The position numbers and the translations under genes were made by a program. DNA of 64,000 nt from Plantimonas leprariae (GTDB lineage: Bacteria > Pseudomonadota > Alphaproteobacteria > Rhizobiales > Rhizobiaceae), in the NCBI RefSeq assembly GCF_008802405.1, contig NZ_VZDO01000008.1, positions 62,001 to 126,000 of the forward strand. Reading direction: 5' to 3'. The first letter of the stretch is position 1, and each line of letters begins with the position of its first letter. The notes beneath the pieces were generated by a model that had not been told where the DNA came from, made no database searches, and worked only from the letters and a program-made list of their open reading frames with translations. Positions 9,461 to 19,345 of this stretch are shown in pieces.

Positions 9461-9849
9461 TCGACGAGAATGGCGAGCGCCCGAAGGGCGACCTGACCGT
9501 CCGGGTGCCGGCCATGCCGGCCGACGCCAACCCCGCGGGCGACGTGTTCGGCGGTTGGGTGATGGCGCAGATGGACCTCTCCGCCGGCATCCGGGGCGCG
9601 GAGCGGGCCGGCGGCCGCGTCGCGACCGTCGCCGTGCAGTCGCTCGTCTTCAAGAAGCCGGTGAAGATCGGCGACGTCCTCTCGGTCTATACGCGGATCG
9701 AGAAGGTCGGCCGCACCTCGGTCACGCTCAACGTCGAGGCCTGGGCCGAGCGCTATCGCTCGCGCGCGGCCGTGAAGGTAACGGAGGCCGTCTTCGTCAT
9801 GGTGGCGCTCGACGGCGACGGGCGTCCGACGCCGGTGCCGGAAGGCTGA
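9457..9849 (+). CDS. Acyl-CoA thioesterase, hotdog fold (YciA-like)
   Basis: This cytoplasmic 130-residue protein hydrolyses acyl-CoA thioesters. It shows the YciA/BACH pattern: the catalytic Asp region PADANPAGDVFGGWVMAQMD, the central helix and VQSLVFKKPVKIGDVL, which contributes to the CoA pocket. It works as a multimer in characterised relatives. The start overlaps the DMT exporter stop by four bases, so the two are probably co-expressed. The acyl preference is unknown. Confidence 0.9.
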   Translation: MIDENGERPKGDLTVRVPAMPADANPAGDVFGGWVMAQMDLSAGIRGAERAGGRVATVAVQSLVFKKPVKIGDVLSVYTRIEKVGRTSVTLNVEAWAERYRSRAAVKVTEAVFVMVALDGDGRPTPVPEG

Positions 9850-9874
9850 CCGGCGGCAGGCCCGCCCGGTCCGG

Positions 9875-10912
9875 CTACTTGATCAGCCGGACCACGTCCT
9901 GCCCCACCGTTTCCAGCTTCGGGCAGGCGATGATGATGCGGATGTCGTCGTAGTCCTGGTCGGTCCAGCCGTTGCCCGGCGGCCGGTCCTCCCAGCCGTA
10001 GTACATGTACTTGCCCGGCGAGCAGGTGCCCGTCGCGTGCTCCGGCGTCCGGTTCTTGCCTTCCGGGATGATGCCGCCCTGGCTTTTCGGCTTGCAGGAC
10101 TCGAGCGACGGACAGAGCACCGTTTCGAGGATCGACCAGCCGCCGAGATTGTACTTCTCCGACATCACGCCGTTCGCATCCGCAGAGAACTCGGTATCGG
10201 TATAGTAGCTGTAGTTCTCGTTGCTCGCCTTGTCCCAGTTCGACGGGTTCCCTCGCGCCCCGCGCGAGTTGAAGAGCTGGAAGCTCAGCGTCTCGCCGGC
10301 CGCGCAGGTCGGCATCGGGTTCGTATAGGTCGTGGCGGCGTTGTCGGCGATGGCGACGCTCTGGCTGCGGCCGTACTTGTCGTTGTCGCTCTTGGCGTTC
10401 TTCTTGACCTGATCGCTGATCTTCTTGTCCTTGTTGAAGCAGTAGGCGTAGACGCGGTTGTAGTCGCCGGCCTCCGGATCGAGGAAGGTCTTCTCGGGCG
10501 GCGTGTAGATCAGCTTCGCCTGCTTGTAGCGCGCGACCGAGCGGGCGGAGATGCTGAACGAGCGGGTCGACAGCGGCAGCACGTTGGACAGGGTCAGCGG
10601 CAGCTTGCCGGACATCTCGACCGTGGCCTCGTTCAGGCCCGTCCAGCGGCCGTCGACCGCGATGCCGGTCAGTCCCGTCTCGCTCGCCAGCCCGGCCTTG
10701 ATGTGGTCGAACACGGTTCGGTCGGTGCCGGCGGGTCCCTGCCGCGCCAGGGCGATCACCGCTTCGTCGGCCCGGTCCTGCAGCGTGATGCGGGCGGAGG
10801 TGCCGCGGGCGTAGTCCAGCCCGAGACCCGCCGCGCCGAAAAGCGGGATGGCCGCCAACCCCGTCACCACGGCGAAGTTGCCGCGTTTGTCGTTGAGGAA
10901 ACGGCGCAGCAT
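9875..10912 (-). CDS. TadG-like pilus assembly / surface protein
   Basis: This 345-residue envelope protein has an N-terminal TadE/TadG-type segment: a charged start (MLRRFLNDKRGNFAVVTG) and then one hydrophobic helix with a pseudopilin-like boundary. The remaining 300 residues are a large periplasmic or secreted domain with several paired cysteines and a C-terminal ASP-rich segment. The usual TadG von Willebrand A motif (DxSxS) is not seen, so it is TadG-like only. The ATG at 10910-10912 is preferred over the open frame up to 11044, since it starts the pilin-like segment. It is divergent from two further TadE-like genes. Confidence 0.78.
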   Translation of the reverse strand: MLRRFLNDKRGNFAVVTGLAAIPLFGAAGLGLDYARGTSARITLQDRADEAVIALARQGPAGTDRTVFDHIKAGLASETGLTGIAVDGRWTGLNEATVEMSGKLPLTLSNVLPLSTRSFSISARSVARYKQAKLIYTPPEKTFLDPEAGDYNRVYAYCFNKDKKISDQVKKNAKSDNDKYGRSQSVAIADNAATTYTNPMPTCAAGETLSFQLFNSRGARGNPSNWDKASNENYSYYTDTEFSADANGVMSEKYNLGGWSILETVLCPSLESCKPKSQGGIIPEGKNRTPEHATGTCSPGKYMYYGWEDRPPGNGWTDQDYDDIRIIIACPKLETVGQDVVRLIK

Positions 10913-11131
10913 CGGAATCTCCTTTACGAATGCACCGAAGATGGGGGAGGAAACTGAATTCCAGCCGAAGCGAAAGGCTCGAATTCTAATTGACGCGACC
11001 GAAATGCATGAAAGGCGCAACATGATGAAAGTCGCGGAAACCATATTCGGCGACGATATTCTCTCTTAATACTTGCTTCACTGCCGTCGAACCACTCTGC
11101 CGCATTCGCCTGCGAGGGCTGCAAGGGTTCC

Positions 11132-11695
11132 ATGCGCACATTCCGACCGGCAGGCAGAAAGGCCTTGGCGACGGCACGCAGCTTCGCTCGCGACCGTCTG
11201 GGCATGACGGCGATCGAGTTCTCGATCCTCTGCTTCCCGTTCTTCCTGCTGCTCTTCGCCGTCTTCGGCACTGCGAGCGCCTATATCGGCGAGCTTGCGA
11301 TGGACAATGCCGTCGCCAAGCTGTCGCGCCAGCTCAGCACTGGCCAGGCGTCGAACACCTCGATGAGCGCGGCCGATTTCCGCAAGGCGCTCTGCGCCGA
11401 AACCTACGGCCTCTTCACCTGCTCGAAACTGCAGATCGATGTGAAGAGCTACGCGAAGTACGCCGACTTGCCGAAGGGCGCGCCGCTGGCAGGTTCCGGA
11501 AACAGCAAGACGCTGGATACGTCCGGTTTCGGCTATCAGGTCGGCGCGGCGAACAGCATCATGGCCGTGCGGGTCTATTACGAGTGGCCGATCCTGATTT
11601 CGCCGCTGCAGGCCTATTTCTCGCCGATGAGCAACGGCTCGTACCTCGTCGGCTCGATGGTGGCATTCAAGACGGAGCCGTACGATGCGAACTGA
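11132..11695 (+). CDS. TadE-like pseudopilin
   Basis: This 187-residue protein has a cytoplasmic basic tail followed by DRLGMTAIEFSILCFPFFLL, the TadE motif in which a glycine precedes the cleavage region and a glutamate sits at position 5 of the mature helix. Pseudopilins of this kind are processed by TadV-type peptidase and act in Flp/Tad pilus assembly. The C-terminal domain is predicted periplasmic. Its end overlaps the next gene by 11 bp. No tadABC or flp gene lies in the window. Confidence 0.85.
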   Translation: MRTFRPAGRKALATARSFARDRLGMTAIEFSILCFPFFLLLFAVFGTASAYIGELAMDNAVAKLSRQLSTGQASNTSMSAADFRKALCAETYGLFTCSKLQIDVKSYAKYADLPKGAPLAGSGNSKTLDTSGFGYQVGAANSIMAVRVYYEWPILISPLQAYFSPMSNGSYLVGSMVAFKTEPYDAN

Positions 11696-12242
11696 GCGTC
11701 TGCGCGCCCTAGACACCACCCGGCGATGGCGGCGGGACATCGGCGGCGTCGCCGCCATCGAGTTCGCCCTGATCATGCCGGCCCTGGTTTTCCTCTATCT
11801 CGGCTCGGTCGATCTGACGACGGGCTGGACCATCAAGCGAAAGGTGTCGCATTCGGTCAGCGCGATGAGCGATCTGGTCACGCGCATCAACACCCTGACG
11901 AAGAGCGACCTCGACGACATCTTCAAGATCGGCGACGCGACGATGACGCCGCGCGCCGCGGCACTCGGCACCGCCAAGATCACGGCAATCGGCGTCGATG
12001 GCACGGGCAAGGCGAAGGTGACCTGGTCCTACGCCCGAAACACCACGAAGGATACGGTCGGAACTCTCGTCACGCTCCCGTCCGATCTGGCGGGCCTGAA
12101 GAACGTCAGCCTTGTGAGAACCAGCGCGAGCTACGACTACACGCCGCCCGGCGCGTCGCGGGTGATCGGCACGGTGAAGCTCGAAAAGCAGATCTACGGC
12201 CAGACGCGGACGGGAACCGCGGTCGCCTGCACCGACTGCTGA
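11685..12242 (+). CDS. TadE/TadG-like pseudopilin
   Basis: This 185-residue protein overlaps the preceding pseudopilin gene. It has the same plan: RRDIGGVAAIEFALIMPALV, with the conserved Glu of the mature helix, one transmembrane segment, then a periplasmic domain. The C-terminus has two cysteines (ACTDC). The overlap and shared fold suggest both proteins are made together as minor pseudopilins. The target system is inferred, not shown. Confidence 0.83.
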   Translation: MRTERLRALDTTRRWRRDIGGVAAIEFALIMPALVFLYLGSVDLTTGWTIKRKVSHSVSAMSDLVTRINTLTKSDLDDIFKIGDATMTPRAAALGTAKITAIGVDGTGKAKVTWSYARNTTKDTVGTLVTLPSDLAGLKNVSLVRTSASYDYTPPGASRVIGTVKLEKQIYGQTRTGTAVACTDC

Positions 12243-12261
12243 GATAGTCGCGACGGCGGCT

Positions 12262-13464
12262 CTACTTGCACACGGCGCGCCGGCGCTGCTTCAGGTCGAG
12301 ATGCAGGTGGTCGGCATGGTCGCGGTTGTAGCCGGGGCCGAGCACGGTGCCGAAGTAGCGGCAGGCCGAGCGTCGCACCGTCTGCTGGAAGTTCTTCTCG
12401 CCGAACGCGAACATGCCCTTCTTGCGCACGTCGAAGTTCGAGCCGTCCGCCAGTTGGAAGCCCGCCACGTCGAGCGCGTTGCCCGAAGCGTGCTCGCTGA
12501 TCGTGCGCGAGCCGGCGATGCGCGAGCAACGGTAGGACGAGGCGTTGAACAGCGTCGTCGGCTGCGTCCAGAGGTTCTTCTTCGCCGCCGGCTTCACCTC
12601 GTTCGACACCCATTGCGAGACGCGAAGCGCCGTCATGCAGTTCAGGACGCCGGCCGGCTTCATCGCGACGCCGGGCGAAATCTCCGTGACCTTCACCGGA
12701 TAGTCGACGCCGCAGCTTCGCCCGCGCGAGATCGTGGAGACGTCGACGAAACGGACACCGAGCTTCGCGAGGGCCCGGCGACACATCATCTCGTTCTTCG
12801 GCATGAGCTGGTAGCCGGTCGGCGTTTCCGCTTCCAGCGCGCCCCGCCCCGGCAGGTCGCTCGCATCCGTGCGGCTGCGGGCGGACGGCGCCGGCTCCAG
12901 CGAGGCATAACTCGGCAGGTCGCGCGCGGCGGCCTTGCGCTTTTCCCGCGCGCCCGGCGTCACGGTCTTCAAGCCTTCCCACGGGTCCGTTTCGGCCGGT
13001 GCATAGGCGACGGCGGGGTCCGGCTCGTCGACCGCGCGTGGCGCGGCGAGCGGCGCCGGGATCGCGGGAGCGGCCTTGGCGAGTTCCGTGTCGGGCTTCG
13101 CGTCCGGCTCCGCCGCACCGTCCTCGCCGGCCGACTCGCGCCCTTCGCCTTCTTCCACGTCCTCGCCGGGCTCCACCAGCTTCGCCGCGTGCGGCTTCGG
13201 CGGCTCGATGCCGGCGACGTAAGGCGCCTGCACGATGTCCTGCACCTGCGGCACAGGAGCCGCGCCGTCGAGGCCGACCGAGGGAACGTAGACGACCTTC
13301 TCGCCCGGCTTGCCAAGCTGCGGCACCGGACCGCCCCAGACGTATTTCGTCGAGCCGGTCGTGATCGGATCGATGTCCTGCGCCGCGGCGACCAGCGCGC
13401 CCGCCACCGCGATACAGGCGGCGACGGACGCAGTCACCGGCCATCCACCGAAACGCAAAACCAT
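12262..13464 (-). CDS. Extensin-like C-terminal domain protein, secreted
   Basis: This 400-residue protein has a signal peptide (ITSVAACIAVAGALVAA-like region after MVLRFGGW), a long Pro/Ala/Glu-rich linker of about 180 residues, and a C-terminal extensin-like domain of about 190 residues. That domain carries SEHASGNALDVAGF and, near the end, RDHADHLHLDL. The His, Asp and His in these motifs match the zinc ligand layout of the LAS/M15 peptidoglycan peptidases, so a cell-wall role is plausible. Seven cysteines in the domain suggest disulfides. The ATG at 13462-13464 is preferred over the frame open to 13674, as it begins the signal peptide. It is divergent from the SUOX-fold gene. Confidence 0.85.
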   Translation of the reverse strand: MVLRFGGWPVTASVAACIAVAGALVAAAQDIDPITTGSTKYVWGGPVPQLGKPGEKVVYVPSVGLDGAAPVPQVQDIVQAPYVAGIEPPKPHAAKLVEPGEDVEEGEGRESAGEDGAAEPDAKPDTELAKAAPAIPAPLAAPRAVDEPDPAVAYAPAETDPWEGLKTVTPGAREKRKAAARDLPSYASLEPAPSARSRTDASDLPGRGALEAETPTGYQLMPKNEMMCRRALAKLGVRFVDVSTISRGRSCGVDYPVKVTEISPGVAMKPAGVLNCMTALRVSQWVSNEVKPAAKKNLWTQPTTLFNASSYRCSRIAGSRTISEHASGNALDVAGFQLADGSNFDVRKKGMFAFGEKNFQQTVRRSACRYFGTVLGPGYNRDHADHLHLDLKQRRRAVCK

Positions 13465-13829
13465 GTGGAGGCCCTTCGTCTCCGCGACACTCGAGCGGAC
13501 AATTCGAAGATACTGGCAAGATGGTAAGCGAAGGATGAACGCCCCGTTCGGGAACCGGTAAGAATCCGTTCCAGAGCTCCTCGACAGCGGACCGAGGAAT
13601 CGTCCGACTCCCGGGCGCTGGCAGATGCCGTCGATACCGGCGGTCCGGCAGGCGGCCGAGACGCGTAAGGGCACGTCCCGAACCGAAAGACCGGGCCTCC
13701 TGTCGCGTGGTGTACGTGACTGGTGTTATAAGTTCACTGACTTTTAAGCGTCCCGGCGGATGAGGTGTTCGTTTCCGGCTTGTCGCGACCATCCGGTGCG
13801 GCACCGTTAAGCAGTAGGATCGTAGGCAG
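13465..13829. other. Divergent intergenic region, extensin-like gene and SUOX-fold gene
   Basis: This 365-bp region has no supported gene. It is more AT-rich near 13700-13745, where TGACTG and TTATAAG occur; these may belong to the rightward promoter, but spacing is not convincing. Confidence 0.4.
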
Positions 13830-14360
13830 ATGCCCGACCACAACAGGGTATCGGCCGTGCTCTATCGCAGATCCGTTTTGAAGGCCTTCGGCGCGATGCC
13901 GCTGGCCTGGCTGGCTGGCGTTTCGATGACGTCCGCCGCCGCTCCCATCCTCACGCTTCGCGGCAGCTTCGCGAAGGCCGGTCCGGGCGGCTTTGCCGCC
14001 TGCGATCTCGCCTCGCTGGACGCGCTGCCGCAGACGGCGTTCGAGACCACGACGCCTTGGCACAAGGGGGCGGTGCGGTTTTCCGGCGTCTCGCTGCAGG
14101 ACTACCTCGGGGCATTCGGCGCCGCCCCGACGAAAATCCGCCTCGTCGCGTTGAACGACTACGTCGTCGACGCGGACGTCGCCGAACTCCTGGCCGGCGA
14201 CGCCCTGCTCGCGACGCGCCAGGACGGCGAGCCCATGCCGGTCAGCGACAAGGGCCCGGTGTTCCTCGTCTTCCCGTTCGACAGCCGCAGCGAGTTGCAG
14301 CACCAGACGTATTACAGCCGCGCCGTCTGGCAGCTTACCGAGATCGATATCGTCGCATGA
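13830..14360 (+). CDS. SUOX-fold (molybdopterin-binding-like) protein, exported
   Basis: This 176-residue protein has a twin-arginine-like export signal ([19 protein letters not shown]) and then a single domain resembling the oxidoreductase molybdopterin-binding fold: [16 protein letters not shown], followed by [11 protein letters not shown] and the C-terminal YYSRAVWQL. The cysteine that binds molybdenum in true sulfite oxidases is not at the expected place; the segment before the GVSL motif reads [12 protein letters not shown]. It is therefore more likely a ligand-binding or sensor protein than an enzyme. Its stop codon overlaps the start of the GGDEF/EAL gene, so they are probably a functional pair. 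Confidence 0.78.
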   Translation: MPDHNRVSAVLYRRSVLKAFGAMPLAWLAGVSMTSAAAPILTLRGSFAKAGPGGFAACDLASLDALPQTAFETTTPWHKGAVRFSGVSLQDYLGAFGAAPTKIRLVALNDYVVDADVAELLAGDALLATRQDGEPMPVSDKGPVFLVFPFDSRSELQHQTYYSRAVWQLTEIDIVA

Positions 14361-16279
14361 TCGTTCGGACGAGCGGCGAACTCCCCTCCAGGTTCCGGCG
14401 CCTCCGCGTCGTTCTCGTGACCGTCACGGCGCTGCTCGCCGTTTCGGCGGTGGCGTGCTCGCTGCTCGCCGTCCGCTACCAGGAACGCATCATCGAGGCG
14501 TCGCGCTACAACGGCGCCTTCGACTTCTCCCAGACGGCGGCCGAGTTGCTGCGGTTGCAGGTCGCGTTGCAGGACTGTCTGACCGGCGGCGACCGTTCGG
14601 CTGTGGAGATGCGCTTCGGCATCCTGCAGAACCGCCTCAACGTCATCGAAAGCAACGATCTCCTCGACGATCGGAGCCGCGACAGTCTTCTGCAGAACCT
14701 GCGGACGGCGGTCCGGGAGATCGGTCCTCTGCTCCCGAGGCTGCCCGAGGCCCCCGTGGTGCAGACGGCGATCGCCGAGTTGCGGCCGTTCATCACGCCG
14801 ACCTTGCAACTGGCGTCCCGCGCGCATTCGGAAGCGGGCGATCGCATCCTGCACAACCAGCGCGACCTGAAGCTCATCTTCGCCGGCATCTGCGCCGTGA
14901 CGCTGACCCTCGTCCTCTTCGGCGCGGCGCTCGTCGCGTTCATCCTCAACCAGAACCGCAACCTCGACCGGGTGGTGCGCATCGATGCGCTGACCGGGCT
15001 CGCCAACCGGCTGGCGTTCAACGCCATCCTCGACAAGGTGGACGGTCCGCGAACCGCCGTCCTGCTCGTCGACGTCGACCACTTCAAGGCGTTGAACGAC
15101 ACGCTCGGTCACGACGCCGGCGACCGCTTCCTCGTGCAGCTCTCCCGCCGGCTGCAGACGACGGCCGGCGACGCGGCGGCGATCGCTCGCATCGGCGGCG
15201 ACGAGTTCGCGATCCTCTACGCGAGCGTCGACGCCGAACGCCGGAGTCTCGACGCCGCCGGACGGATCGTCGCCGACATGCTGCAGCCCTTCGCGATCGA
15301 CGGGCGGGAAGTGAAGGCCAGCGTCACGATCGGCGCCAGCTTCGACAAGAGCGGCCGGGCGACGGGCTCGCTCTTCAACGACGCCGACATCGCCCTTTAC
15401 GCGGCCAAGCTCGCGGGCCGGGGGCGCTACATCGCCTTCCAGCCGACGATGAAACGCGACTTCCTGCGTCGCCAGCGCCTGATCGACGATCTCAGGCGCT
15501 CGATCGGGAACGACGAGCTGTTCCTGCTCTACCAGCCGATCGTCGACATCCGCACGGCTCGCACGAAGGGCTTCGAGGCCTTGCTGCGCTGGCGCCATCC
15601 GGAGCTCGGGCTGATCTCGCCGGGGGAATTCATCCCCCTGGCCGAGACGAGCGGCCAGATCGCCGCCATCGGCGCGTGGGTGATCGAGACGGCCTGCCGG
15701 CAGGCCGCGACCTGGCCGGGCCACCTCTTCGTCGCCGTGAACGTCTCGGCGCGCCAGTTCGCGGACGCCTCGCTTCTCGAACATGTCCGCGCCCGCCTCG
15801 TCGCCAACGGTCTCGAAGGGCGCCGGCTCGCGATCGAGATCACGGAAAGCATGCTGATCGACAACGACTCGACGGCGCTGTCCGTCCTGCACGAGCTGAA
15901 GGCGCTCGGCTGCCGGATCGCGCTCGACGACTTCGGCACCGGCTATGCCTCGCTGAGCTATCTCACGCGGTTTCCGTTCGACAAGCTGAAGATCGACCAG
16001 TCCTTCATCCGCGCGCAGAACGACAAGGACAGTGCGGCGATCGTCTCCATGATTTGCGCGCTGGGAACCCGGCTCGGTCTCGAAATCGTCGCGGAAGGCA
16101 TCGAGACCGAAGCGCAGCGGCTTCTCGTGGAAGCGATGGGCTGCCAGCTCGGCCAGGGCTACATGTTCGATCGTCCGCTGGCGATCGGCGCCACCCATGC
16201 GCGCTTGGCGCGGGAAGAGGAGGCGCAGGCGGCCGGGCGGACCGGCCCGTTCTTCGCGCCGAAGCTGCTGGCGTCGTAG
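14357..16279 (+). CDS. Membrane GGDEF/EAL cyclic di-GMP protein
   Basis: This 640-residue inner-membrane protein has a helix at about residues 19-40, a periplasmic region of about 130 residues, and a second helix ([20 protein letters not shown]). A GGDEF domain follows, with intact GGDEF at about residues 280-284, then an EAL domain with intact EALLRW at about residue 407 and [13 protein letters not shown]. Both cyclase and phosphodiesterase motifs look usable; the net activity is unknown. The ATG at 14357 overlaps the preceding stop (ATGA), which supports coupling to the exported SUOX-fold protein, perhaps its periplasmic input. The frame is open further 5', but that part is the shadow of the upstream gene. 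Confidence 0.93.
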   Translation: MIVRTSGELPSRFRRLRVVLVTVTALLAVSAVACSLLAVRYQERIIEASRYNGAFDFSQTAAELLRLQVALQDCLTGGDRSAVEMRFGILQNRLNVIESNDLLDDRSRDSLLQNLRTAVREIGPLLPRLPEAPVVQTAIAELRPFITPTLQLASRAHSEAGDRILHNQRDLKLIFAGICAVTLTLVLFGAALVAFILNQNRNLDRVVRIDALTGLANRLAFNAILDKVDGPRTAVLLVDVDHFKALNDTLGHDAGDRFLVQLSRRLQTTAGDAAAIARIGGDEFAILYASVDAERRSLDAAGRIVADMLQPFAIDGREVKASVTIGASFDKSGRATGSLFNDADIALYAAKLAGRGRYIAFQPTMKRDFLRRQRLIDDLRRSIGNDELFLLYQPIVDIRTARTKGFEALLRWRHPELGLISPGEFIPLAETSGQIAAIGAWVIETACRQAATWPGHLFVAVNVSARQFADASLLEHVRARLVANGLEGRRLAIEITESMLIDNDSTALSVLHELKALGCRIALDDFGTGYASLSYLTRFPFDKLKIDQSFIRAQNDKDSAAIVSMICALGTRLGLEIVAEGIETEAQRLLVEAMGCQLGQGYMFDRPLAIGATHARLAREEEAQAAGRTGPFFAPKLLAS

Positions 16280-16353
16280 CCGGGCGCTCCGGCCGGGGCG
16301 ATAGGAGGCGGCCGGGGCTTCCTCATTCGCGTTCCGTTCTCCATATTGGGTGC

Positions 16354-19266
16354 ATGCCCAAGTCCGCGAACAAGGCGCCCCGGCGCTCGCCGATCCTCGA
16401 CTATTCCGACGCCTCCGAACGCCTCGCGCCGGAGGGCTTCGGCGAAGCGCCGCAGGCCGATTTCGAAGGCGCGCCGCTCGACGGCCCGGTCAGCGGCTGG
16501 GCCGACCAGATCGCGCAGGACCTCGAAGTCCAAGCCGAAAAGACCGCAGCCCGACCGAAGCTGCCGAAGAAGCCGAACGAGAAGAACCTGAAGTCCGCCC
16601 GCGGCACCTCGATGGGCGCGGCGACCGATCCCAAGCAGCGTGCCAAGGCCGGCCTCAACCCCGTCGCCGGCATGAACGTCTCGCTGGAGGAGGCGTCCGC
16701 CCTGCCCCCGTCCGGCGTCACCGCCACCGTCGAAGCCCTGTCCGCGCTGATCGAATCGGGCAATCCGCTGTTCAAGAACGGCGAGATGTGGCTGCCGCAT
16801 CGCCCCGCCCGGCCGGAGAAGTCCGAGGGCGGCATCGCCTTCCGCATCGAGTCCGACTTCGCCCCCGCCGGCGACCAGCCGACCGCCATCGGCGACCTCG
16901 TCAGCGGCATCGCCGACCACGACCAGACGCAGGTGCTGCTCGGCGTCACCGGCTCCGGCAAGACCTTCACCGTCGCGCAGGTGATCGAGAAGACGCAGCG
17001 CCCCGCCCTGATCCTCGCGCCGAACAAGACGCTCGCCGCCCAGCTCTACGGCGAATACAAGAACTTCTTCCCGAACAACGCGGTCGAGTACTTCGTCTCC
17101 TACTACGACTACTACCAGCCGGAAGCCTACGTCCCGCGCTCGGACACCTATATCGAGAAGGAGTCCTCGATCAACGAGCAGATCGACCGGATGCGCCACG
17201 CCGCCACCCGCGCCCTGCTCGAACGCGACGACGTGATCATCGTCGCCTCCGTGTCCTGCATCTACGGCATCGGCTCGGTCGAGACCTACACGGCGATGAC
17301 CTTCGCCATGACCGTCGGCGACCGGCTGAACCAGCGCCAGCTCCTCGCCGATCTCGTCGCCCAGCAGTACAAGCGTCGCGACGCCGACTTCCAGCGCGGC
17401 AGCTTCCGCGTGCGCGGCGACACGATCGAGATCTTCCCCGCCCACCTGGAGGACCGCGCCTGGCGCATCTCGATGTTCGGCGACGAGATCGAGACCATCC
17501 ACGAGTTCGACCCGCTCACCGGCAAGAAGACCGACGACCTGAAGTCGGTGAAGATCTACGCCAACTCGCACTACGTCACGCCCCGCCCGACGCTGCAGCA
17601 GGCGGTGAAGTCGATCAAGGAGGAGCTCCGCCTCCGCCTCGCCGAGCTGGAAAAGGCCGGCCGCCTCCTCGAAGCGCAGCGGCTCGAACAGCGCGTCACC
17701 TTCGATGTCGAGATGATCGAGGCGACGGGCTCCTGCAACGGCATCGAGAACTATTCGCGCTACCTCACCGGCCGCCAGCCCGGCCACCCGCCGCCGACGC
17801 TGTTCGAGTACCTGCCCGACAACGCCCTCGTCTTCATCGACGAGAGTCACGTCACCATCCCGCAGATCGGCGCGATGTATCGCGGCGACTTCCGCCGTAA
17901 GGCGACGCTGGCGGAATACGGCTTCCGCCTCCCCTCCTGCATGGACAACCGCCCGCTTCGCTTCGAGGAGTGGAACGCCATGCGCCCGCAGACGGTGGCC
18001 GTTTCCGCCACCCCCGGCCCGTGGGAGCTCGGGCAGAGCGGCGGCGTCTTCGCCGAGCAGGTGATCCGCCCGACCGGCCTCACCGATCCGCCGGTCGAGG
18101 TGCGCCCCGCCCGCTCGCAGGTCGACGACCTCCTCGGCGAGATCCGCGAGACCACGGCCAAGGGCTACCGCGTCCTCTGCACGGTCTTGACGAAGCGCAT
18201 GGCCGAGGACCTCACCGAATACCTGCACGAGCAGGGCATCCGCGTCCGCTACATGCATAGCGACATCGACACGCTGGAGCGGATCGAGATCATCCGCGAT
18301 CTCCGCCTCGGCGCCTTCGACGTGCTGGTCGGCATCAACCTCCTGCGTGAGGGCCTCGACATCCCGGAATGCGGGCTCGTCGCCATTCTCGACGCCGACA
18401 AGGAAGGGTTCCTCCGCTCCGAGACCTCGCTGATCCAGACCATCGGCCGCGCCGCGCGCAACGTCGACGGCAAGGTGATCCTCTACGCCGACAACCGCAC
18501 CGGCTCGATGGAGCGCGCGATGGCGGAGACCGACCGCCGCCGCGACAAGCAGGAGGCCTACAACCTCCAGCACGGCATCACGCCGCAGAGCGTCAAGGCG
18601 AAGATCGCCGACATCCTCGACAGCTACTACGAGAAGGACCACGTCCGGGTCGACACCAAGGGCTTCGCCGACGAAGGCGCACTCGTCGGCAACAACATGC
18701 GCTCCCACCTCGAACATCTGGAGAAGGAGATGCGCAACGCCGCCGCCGATCTCGATTTCGAGCGCGCCGCGCGGCTGCGCGACGAGATCAAGCGCCTGCA
18801 GGCGACGGAGCTTGCCATCGGCGCCGACCCGATGGCGCGCGAGCGCGACGTCGCGATGTTCGTCGACGACCAGACCGGCACCGCCGGCCGTCCGGTCCGC
18901 ACCAGCGGCGGCAAGGCCCCCCGCGCCCGCTCCTCCGGCGGCCCCAACCGCCAGAACCCCCGCTTCGGCCCCAACGGCGAACCCCTCGCCGCCCGCCTCC
19001 AGCCGGACGGGGGGAAATCGCTGTTCAGCAAACTCTCGCTGGACGACATGGGCCCCGGCACCGACCTGCCGCAACCGAACCGCCCGTCCCTGTTCCGCAA
19101 GAACACGCTGGACGAGATGACGGTGCGCCGCACGGAGAAGCCGTCCGCTTCGGACGACCCAAAGCCGATCCGCCGCGAGCGCGCCGGCCTCGGCTCCTAC
19201 GAGGACGCCGGCGACGAAAAGCGCCGCAAACGCCGCCCCTCCAAAACCGGTCGCCCCGGCCGGTAA
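16354..19266 (+). CDS. uvrB: Excinuclease ABC subunit B, with N- and C-terminal extensions
   Basis: This is the helicase-like damage-verification subunit of nucleotide excision repair. The core shows Walker A GVTGSGKT from residue 197, the beta-hairpin region [12 protein letters not shown], the DEAD-like box [11 protein letters not shown] and the C-terminal UVR domain around residue 790 ([18 protein letters not shown]) that binds UvrA or UvrC. At 970 residues it is about 300 longer than the E. coli protein. There is about 155 residues before the core, Lys/Pro-rich and low in complexity, and about 145 after the UVR domain, rich in Arg, Pro, Gly and Lys. Alphaproteobacterial UvrBs often have such tails. 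The ATG at 16354 lies 74 bp after the GGDEF/EAL gene. Confidence 0.96.
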   Translation: MPKSANKAPRRSPILDYSDASERLAPEGFGEAPQADFEGAPLDGPVSGWADQIAQDLEVQAEKTAARPKLPKKPNEKNLKSARGTSMGAATDPKQRAKAGLNPVAGMNVSLEEASALPPSGVTATVEALSALIESGNPLFKNGEMWLPHRPARPEKSEGGIAFRIESDFAPAGDQPTAIGDLVSGIADHDQTQVLLGVTGSGKTFTVAQVIEKTQRPALILAPNKTLAAQLYGEYKNFFPNNAVEYFVSYYDYYQPEAYVPRSDTYIEKESSINEQIDRMRHAATRALLERDDVIIVASVSCIYGIGSVETYTAMTFAMTVGDRLNQRQLLADLVAQQYKRRDADFQRGSFRVRGDTIEIFPAHLEDRAWRISMFGDEIETIHEFDPLTGKKTDDLKSVKIYANSHYVTPRPTLQQAVKSIKEELRLRLAELEKAGRLLEAQRLEQRVTFDVEMIEATGSCNGIENYSRYLTGRQPGHPPPTLFEYLPDNALVFIDESHVTIPQIGAMYRGDFRRKATLAEYGFRLPSCMDNRPLRFEEWNAMRPQTVAVSATPGPWELGQSGGVFAEQVIRPTGLTDPPVEVRPARSQVDDLLGEIRETTAKGYRVLCTVLTKRMAEDLTEYLHEQGIRVRYMHSDIDTLERIEIIRDLRLGAFDVLVGINLLREGLDIPECGLVAILDADKEGFLRSETSLIQTIGRAARNVDGKVILYADNRTGSMERAMAETDRRRDKQEAYNLQHGITPQSVKAKIADILDSYYEKDHVRVDTKGFADEGALVGNNMRSHLEHLEKEMRNAAADLDFERAARLRDEIKRLQATELAIGADPMARERDVAMFVDDQTGTAGRPVRTSGGKAPRARSSGGPNRQNPRFGPNGEPLAARLQPDGGKSLFSKLSLDDMGPGTDLPQPNRPSLFRKNTLDEMTVRRTEKPSASDDPKPIRRERAGLGSYEDAGDEKRRKRRPSKTGRPGR

Positions 19267-19295
19267 TCCCCGCCGCCCCTTATCCTGCTACCCTC

Positions 19296-19324
19296 TGTCA
19301 TCCTCGACCCCACGCCAAGGATCC
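19296..19324. repeat. Possible fragment of a dispersed intergenic repeat
   Basis: The segment TGTCATCCTCG followed shortly by AAGGATCC resembles the palindromic intergenic unit (GTCATCCTCGGGC...GAGGATCC) that is scattered in several alphaproteobacterial genomes. The centre differs, so it may be a decayed copy. A search of the whole genome for this motif would settle it. Confidence 0.3.
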
Positions 19325-19345
19325 TGTCCTCGGAGGCCAACACGA

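Noticed and set aside
16159-19074. 971-residue minus-strand frame antisense to uvrB
   Set aside because: No recognisable domain, and composition is that of a reverse shadow; uvrB motifs are unambiguous.
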